This document shows positions 11,623-13,806 of a DNA stretch of 13,806 nt, piece after piece; within the stretch, counting starts at the first letter, position 1; each line of letters starts with the position of its first letter. The stretch spans positions 1 through 13,806 of the forward strand of contig JAZSLF010000015.1 of NCBI GenBank assembly GCA_045535205.1, in the 5' to 3' direction. Position numbers and translations under genes: made by a program. The notes under the pieces were generated by a model that was not told where the DNA came from, ran no database searches, and saw only the letters and a list, made by a program, of their open reading frames with translations. This DNA comes from RUG14199 sp045535205. Lineage in GTDB: Bacteria > Bacillota > Clostridia > Oscillospirales > CAG-272.

Positions 11623-13806
11623 ATGAAAAAAATCTTATCCCTTTTTCTCGTTCTTTTGATGACGGTTTCATCAGTTATTCCCGCTTTTGCGGTAAGGGAA
11701 GAAGATATTCCCGAAGGAAAGTCCAACACGCCTCAGTTCTGGCTTTCTGACGGAACGATTGATGAAAACAATCAGGTAACATTGACATTCAGCGTTAAGA
11801 ATAACCCGGGTTTCTGGTCTGCAAGAACATATCTTGTATACCCTGAATGTCTCAAGATCGTTGAAGACGATAACTGGACAGGTATCTACGGTGACGGTGA
11901 AGTTCTTCCCGACTACATTTCTACAAACCTTCCATACGGTAAGATCTATGACATCGCAGAAGACCCTCAGACAGAAGGTTCTGACTGGACAGGCTTCAGA
12001 GAAGTTCTTGATGAGCCCGCAGCCATGCAGGAAGGCTTTGTAGCTAACGAAAACGGCGGAATCGACTATTCTGAAACGTGGGGCGACGGCTATCTCTGGA
12101 TGGGCGGCCTCTACGCTGAAAACTCTGACTTTGAAAACTGTGTCGGTGACGGTCCCATGTATCAGATGACCTTTACCTATTTCCCTGAGCTTAATACAAC
12201 AGGTGAAACAGAGCTCAAGATCGATTGCGTATTTGACGTAGTAGGTTCTTTCGCACTTGATGAAGAAACATGGGACTTTATTGAGTTTGACGGCTACGAG
12301 GTATACGGTGCAACAGTATATACTGAGTGTCCTCATGACAGCTATGATATAATTGATATTGTTGAGCCTGCTTGTGATATACCGGGTGAGACAGTATATA
12401 AGTGTATTGTATGCGGTAAAACGTATAGTGAATCTATAGAGTCTTTTGGTCATTCTTATACAGTAGAAACAGTTGAACCCACCTGTACGGAAATCGGTTA
12501 TACGTATTATAACTGTTCAGTATGCGGTGATACATATAAAGATTTGGAAGTTGGTCCACTCGGTCATACAAATACGTTCAAGAAAACAGAATTTATTGAC
12601 GGTTTGTTTGTTTCCATTTATGAATGCAGCGTATGCGGTGAAGAAAATACAGGTGATGTGCCCGGTGAAAACGATATTCAGATCGGTCTGACAAGCGGAA
12701 TCATAAACAAGGATGAAGAAGTTACTCTTGAGCTCAGAGTGGCAAATAATCCGGGATTTTGGTCATCGAGAGTTTGTATAGTATATCCTGAATGCTTTAA
12801 AATAGAAGCTGATGAGAATATTTCAGGTTTATATAAAGAGAACGGAAGCGGTGACATATTAACAGATTATGAGTCAACAGGTCTTGATGCGGGTATTCAT
12901 TACGATATAGCAGAAGATCCCCAGAGTGAAAATACAAATTATCCTGAGTTTGCACAGCTTCTTGAATACGAAGGTATTGACTATTCAGAACAGTTTGGTG
13001 ACGGTTACCGTTGGCTCGGTGCCATATATATGGAAAATCCGGAGTTTTCAAATTTTGAAGGAGACGGTGCACTTTTCCGTTTTACCTTCAACTATGATGA
13101 AAGCCTTAATACTTCGGGAGACGAAGAATTTGAATTCTTCGTTATAGTTGATGAGAGCAGCACCTATAGATTTGACGAAGAAGCCTTTGATCTTGTTGAG
13201 TTTGGCGCTGTTTACTCATACAACGGATATGCAAGCATATGTAAGCACCCTGCTCCCGTTGAGCAGAACAGAATTGAACCCACCTGTGAAACGTCAGGTT
13301 ATTATGAAATATACTGCCCCTACTGTCAGAGAATACTTGAAACGGTTGAAATGGAAGCACTCGGTCATGACGTGAAGGAATGGACCGTTTACAAGGAAGC
13401 AACCTGCTTTGAGGACGGTATGGAATACGGTGAGTGTTCAAGATGTAACGAGACTATAGAAAACGTTCTTGATATGCTTATACATACCGATGACGGCTGG
13501 AAGATAACAGCAGAAGCCGGTCCCTTTAATACAGGTATTCAGATCAAAAGCTGTATTTACTGCGGCGGCGAGATGGAAAGAGAAGTTATTCCCATGACAA
13601 AGGAAGACTTCGGTCTTAGTGCAGATAACAACGGAGGTTTTATCACCGGAATACCCTGCGGTATATCAGCGAAGCTTTTCATAGAGCATTACAGCAATAT
13701 GGGGCTTGATATATCCGTTGTAAATACATCGGGTAAAGAACCGAATTTCGTGGGAACAGGCTGTGTGGTCACGTGCGGAGATATGACCTTTACCGTAGTT
13801 GTTGAG
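11623..13806 (+). CDS. Secreted protein with two cohesin-like modules and Cys-pair repeats (partial, C-terminus beyond window)
   Basis: The frame is open from the ATG at 11623 (AGGAGG at 11608-11613, 9 bases away) to the last base, giving 728 residues without a stop. Order: signal peptide (1-23); cohesin-like module 1 (about 37-233: NNPGFWSAR, GYLWMGGLYAEN); Cys-pair/GH repeats (236-340); cohesin-like module 2 (about 350-540: NNPGFWSSR, GYRWLGAIYMEN); more Cys-pair repeats (540-650); and the pre-dockerin module (about 657-728). Module 2 is much closer to the cohesin-like module of the 9035-10936 protein than module 1 is. By that protein's layout, a dockerin should follow just past the edge. 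It is a likely scaffold-type surface protein, controlled by a consensus promoter with operators beside the divergent Xre gene. Cys-pair repeats (CxxC, GY, YxCxxC, GH) may bind metal or form disulfides; their role is unknown. Confidence 0.9.
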   Translation, partial: MKKILSLFLVLLMTVSSVIPAFAVREEDIPEGKSNTPQFWLSDGTIDENNQVTLTFSVKNNPGFWSARTYLVYPECLKIVEDDNWTGIYGDGEVLPDYISTNLPYGKIYDIAEDPQTEGSDWTGFREVLDEPAAMQEGFVANENGGIDYSETWGDGYLWMGGLYAENSDFENCVGDGPMYQMTFTYFPELNTTGETELKIDCVFDVVGSFALDEETWDFIEFDGYEVYGATVYTECPHDSYDIIDIVEPACDIPGETVYKCIVCGKTYSESIESFGHSYTVETVEPTCTEIGYTYYNCSVCGDTYKDLEVGPLGHTNTFKKTEFIDGLFVSIYECSVCGEENTGDVPGENDIQIGLTSGIINKDEEVTLELRVANNPGFWSSRVCIVYPECFKIEADENISGLYKENGSGDILTDYESTGLDAGIHYDIAEDPQSENTNYPEFAQLLEYEGIDYSEQFGDGYRWLGAIYMENPEFSNFEGDGALFRFTFNYDESLNTSGDEEFEFFVIVDESSTYRFDEEAFDLVEFGAVYSYNGYASICKHPAPVEQNRIEPTCETSGYYEIYCPYCQRILETVEMEALGHDVKEWTVYKEATCFEDGMEYGECSRCNETIENVLDMLIHTDDGWKITAEAGPFNTGIQIKSCIYCGGEMEREVIPMTKEDFGLSADNNGGFITGIPCGISAKLFIEHYSNMGLDISVVNTSGKEPNFVGTGCVVTCGDMTFTVVVE

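Noticed and set aside
11671..12453. 260-codon minus-strand frame
   Set aside because: It is antisense to the second cohesin-like gene, has no ribosome binding site, and its translation is the mirror of acidic, Cys-pair-rich coding.

Overview
The window reads like accessory-rich chromosome of a Gram-positive gut Clostridia bacterium, most like the Ruminococcaceae/Oscillospiraceae. The evidence is strong AGGAGG-type ribosome binding sites, consensus sigma-A promoters, a dockerin domain, and secreted proteins with Cys-pair/GH repeats and a pre-dockerin module familiar from ruminococcal surface proteins. This taxonomic call rests on remembered families, not a search.

Layout, left to right. (1) Positions 1-894, minus strand: a translationally coupled pair, an ECF-type sigma factor followed by a membrane protein cut by the window edge, with a recognisable promoter at 965-993. 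(2) Positions 895-1322: no convincing gene, but a short direct repeat, a near-perfect terminator hairpin and a second hairpin. (3) Positions 1323-2892, minus strand: a four-helix-bundle (S23/IVP-like) protein gene lies downstream of guaA. This guaA encodes only the ATP-pyrophosphatase and dimerisation part of GMP synthase. Between the two genes is a 180-bp multi-hairpin element. (4) Positions 3075-4469, plus: a MATE efflux transporter, divergent from guaA, with a terminator. (5) Positions 4572-7547, minus: a 991-residue secreted, membrane-anchored protein with a DUF5722-like middle. (6) Positions 7699-8856, plus: an AlaX-type alanyl-tRNA editing protein with its own promoter and terminator. 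(7) Positions 8938-13806: two related secreted proteins with cohesin-like modules. The first ends in a dockerin. The second is a long ORF open to the right edge of the window. A second copy of the multi-hairpin element, a bidirectional terminator and a small divergent Xre-type repressor gene lie between them.

How they fit together. The right third looks like a cell-surface or cellulosome-like module. Both cohesin-like genes have perfect TTGACA-N17-TATAAT promoters. The second promoter carries two matching 15-bp palindromes, placed so that the adjacent Xre protein could repress both itself and the surface gene. The two multi-hairpin elements share nearly identical linkers while their stems covary, and both lie directly after a stop codon in the same orientation relative to the upstream gene. 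This is the least explained structure in the window. guaA, MATE, the surface protein and alaX look like independent transcription units.
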